From XN24 sp964413755 (GTDB lineage Bacteria; Pseudomonadota; Gammaproteobacteria; Steroidobacterales; XN24): a stretch of DNA of 6,091 nucleotides. Under the pieces are notes generated by a model that was not told where the DNA came from, made no database searches, and was given only the letters and a program-made list of their open reading frames with translations. The translations under genes and the position numbers were made by a program. This document shows positions 5,621 to 6,091 of the stretch, in pieces (within the stretch, counting starts at the first letter, position 1; the number at the start of each line of letters is the position of its first letter). The stretch is from NCBI GenBank assembly GCA_964413755.1, contig CAYPTW010000129.1, positions 1 to 6,091 of the forward strand, in the 5' to 3' direction.

Positions 5621-6034
5621 TCAGCCGGCGGGCTCGTCGACGTGCTGGCGCTCCGCCATGGCGAGTACTTCGCCGACGATGTCGTTCATGGTGATGATGC
5701 CGGCCAGGGTGTCGCCGTCCAGCACCACGAGGCGGCCGAGGCGATGCTTCGCCATGAGGCGGGCGACGTATTTCACGTGCATGCTCGGCGGCACCGAGAT
5801 CACCGGCTTGCTGCAGACGTCGAAGACGTTGATCAGGTCGATGTCGCCTTCCTCGGCGACGATGGTGCGCAGGATGGCCGTGTAGCTGATCAGCCCGTAG
5901 GCATCGTTGGCGTCGCGCCGCTCCACCACCAGCGACTTCACCTTGTTGGCGCGCATGATGGCCATGGCCTCGCGCAGCGTGGCGAGCGGGGACACGGTGA
6001 CGACGTCCGTCTTCATCAGGTCCTTGACGAGCAT
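5621..6034 (-). CDS. Small protein of two CBS domains
   Basis: A 137-residue soluble protein consisting only of a tandem CBS pair (Bateman module). CBS1 spans about residues 1-60 (MLVKDLMKTDVVTVSP, then the LREAMAIM helix and YGLISYTAILRTI). CBS2 spans about 67-123 (VFDVCSKPVISVPP, VKYVARLMAKHRLGRLVV, LAGIITMNDIVGEVLA). Such modules bind adenine nucleotides, S-adenosylmethionine or c-di-AMP and often control transporters or enzymes; the ligand here cannot be read. The start is supported by GAGGA (minus strand, 6048 to 6044), 9 nt from the ATG. It follows an upstream gene by 2 nt and so is probably the second or later gene of a minus-strand operon. It converges on umpB, which may only be positional or may reflect a functional link. 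Confidence 0.9.
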   Translation of the reverse strand: MLVKDLMKTDVVTVSPLATLREAMAIMRANKVKSLVVERRDANDAYGLISYTAILRTIVAEEGDIDLINVFDVCSKPVISVPPSMHVKYVARLMAKHRLGRLVVLDGDTLAGIITMNDIVGEVLAMAERQHVDEPAG

Positions 6035-6036
6035 GA

Positions 6037-6091
6037 TCAGATGTCCTCGCGGATGCGTTCGACGAAGCTCTCGATCTGGCGCGTGTCGATC
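6037..6091 (-). CDS. C-terminal end of an unidentified gene upstream of the CBS protein (5' part outside window)
   Basis: The minus-strand frame reads IDTRQIESFVERIREDI and then TGA, only 2 nt before the CBS protein's ATG. The Shine-Dalgarno sequence of the CBS gene lies inside its last codons, typical of operon partners. The tail is a charged, probably helical C-terminus. Seventeen residues are not enough to name the family. Confidence 0.55.
   Translation of the reverse strand, partial: IDTRQIESFVERIREDI

Noticed and set aside
6037..6091. Idea that the truncated gene before the CBS protein is a P-II nitrogen regulator, sometimes seen near DUF1538 genes
   Set aside because: The visible C-terminus (IESFVERIREDI) does not resemble the usual P-II ending with its RTGE-like motif, and 17 residues are too few to identify it.

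Overview
The window is a GC-rich, tightly packed bacterial chromosome segment. The protein families and dense gene spacing suggest a high-GC proteobacterium, most likely a gammaproteobacterium and possibly a halophilic or marine one. That placement is inferred from protein resemblance only. No RNA genes, insertion sequences, CRISPR arrays or phage genes are visible.

Left part (1-2545): a 400-residue fusion of an alpha/beta hydrolase and an OsmC-type thiol peroxidase (61-1263, +) converges on an ADP-ribosylglycohydrolase (1260-2300, -). The two genes share a single CTAG containing both stop codons. Just upstream of the glycohydrolase, on the same strand, is a 19-codon ORF (2308-2367, -) with a near-ideal Shine-Dalgarno sequence. 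It ends 7 nt before the glycohydrolase ATG, which has no ribosome binding site of its own. The roughly 245-bp divergent region up to selO carries two clear inverted repeats (2416-2434 and 2451-2468) and a -10-like TATCAT just before the selO start.

Middle (2545-4046): selO (478 aa, +) encodes a pseudokinase-fold protein AMPylase. It has every catalytic residue I can check and only two cysteines, one in the activation loop and one third from the C-terminus. It is followed by two adjacent hairpins, the second a textbook rho-independent terminator.

Right part (4047-6091): two tandem homologous membrane proteins of the DUF1538 family (4093-4815 and 4817-5617, +) resemble the two-component cation/proton antiporter UmpAB. 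They are separated by 1 nt and converge with a 3-nt gap on a small protein of two CBS domains (5621-6034, -). That gene follows, after 2 nt, the 3' end of another minus-strand gene that leaves the window.

How the genes may work together (inference): the left half combines a thiol peroxidase fusion, an enzyme removing ADP-ribose and an enzyme adding AMP to proteins. This fits a small redox-stress and protein-modification neighbourhood. The right half looks like an ion-homeostasis unit with a possible nucleotide-sensing CBS partner. All the families are known. The least-explained pieces are the tiny coupled ORF, the paired palindromes in the divergent promoter region and the double hairpin after selO.
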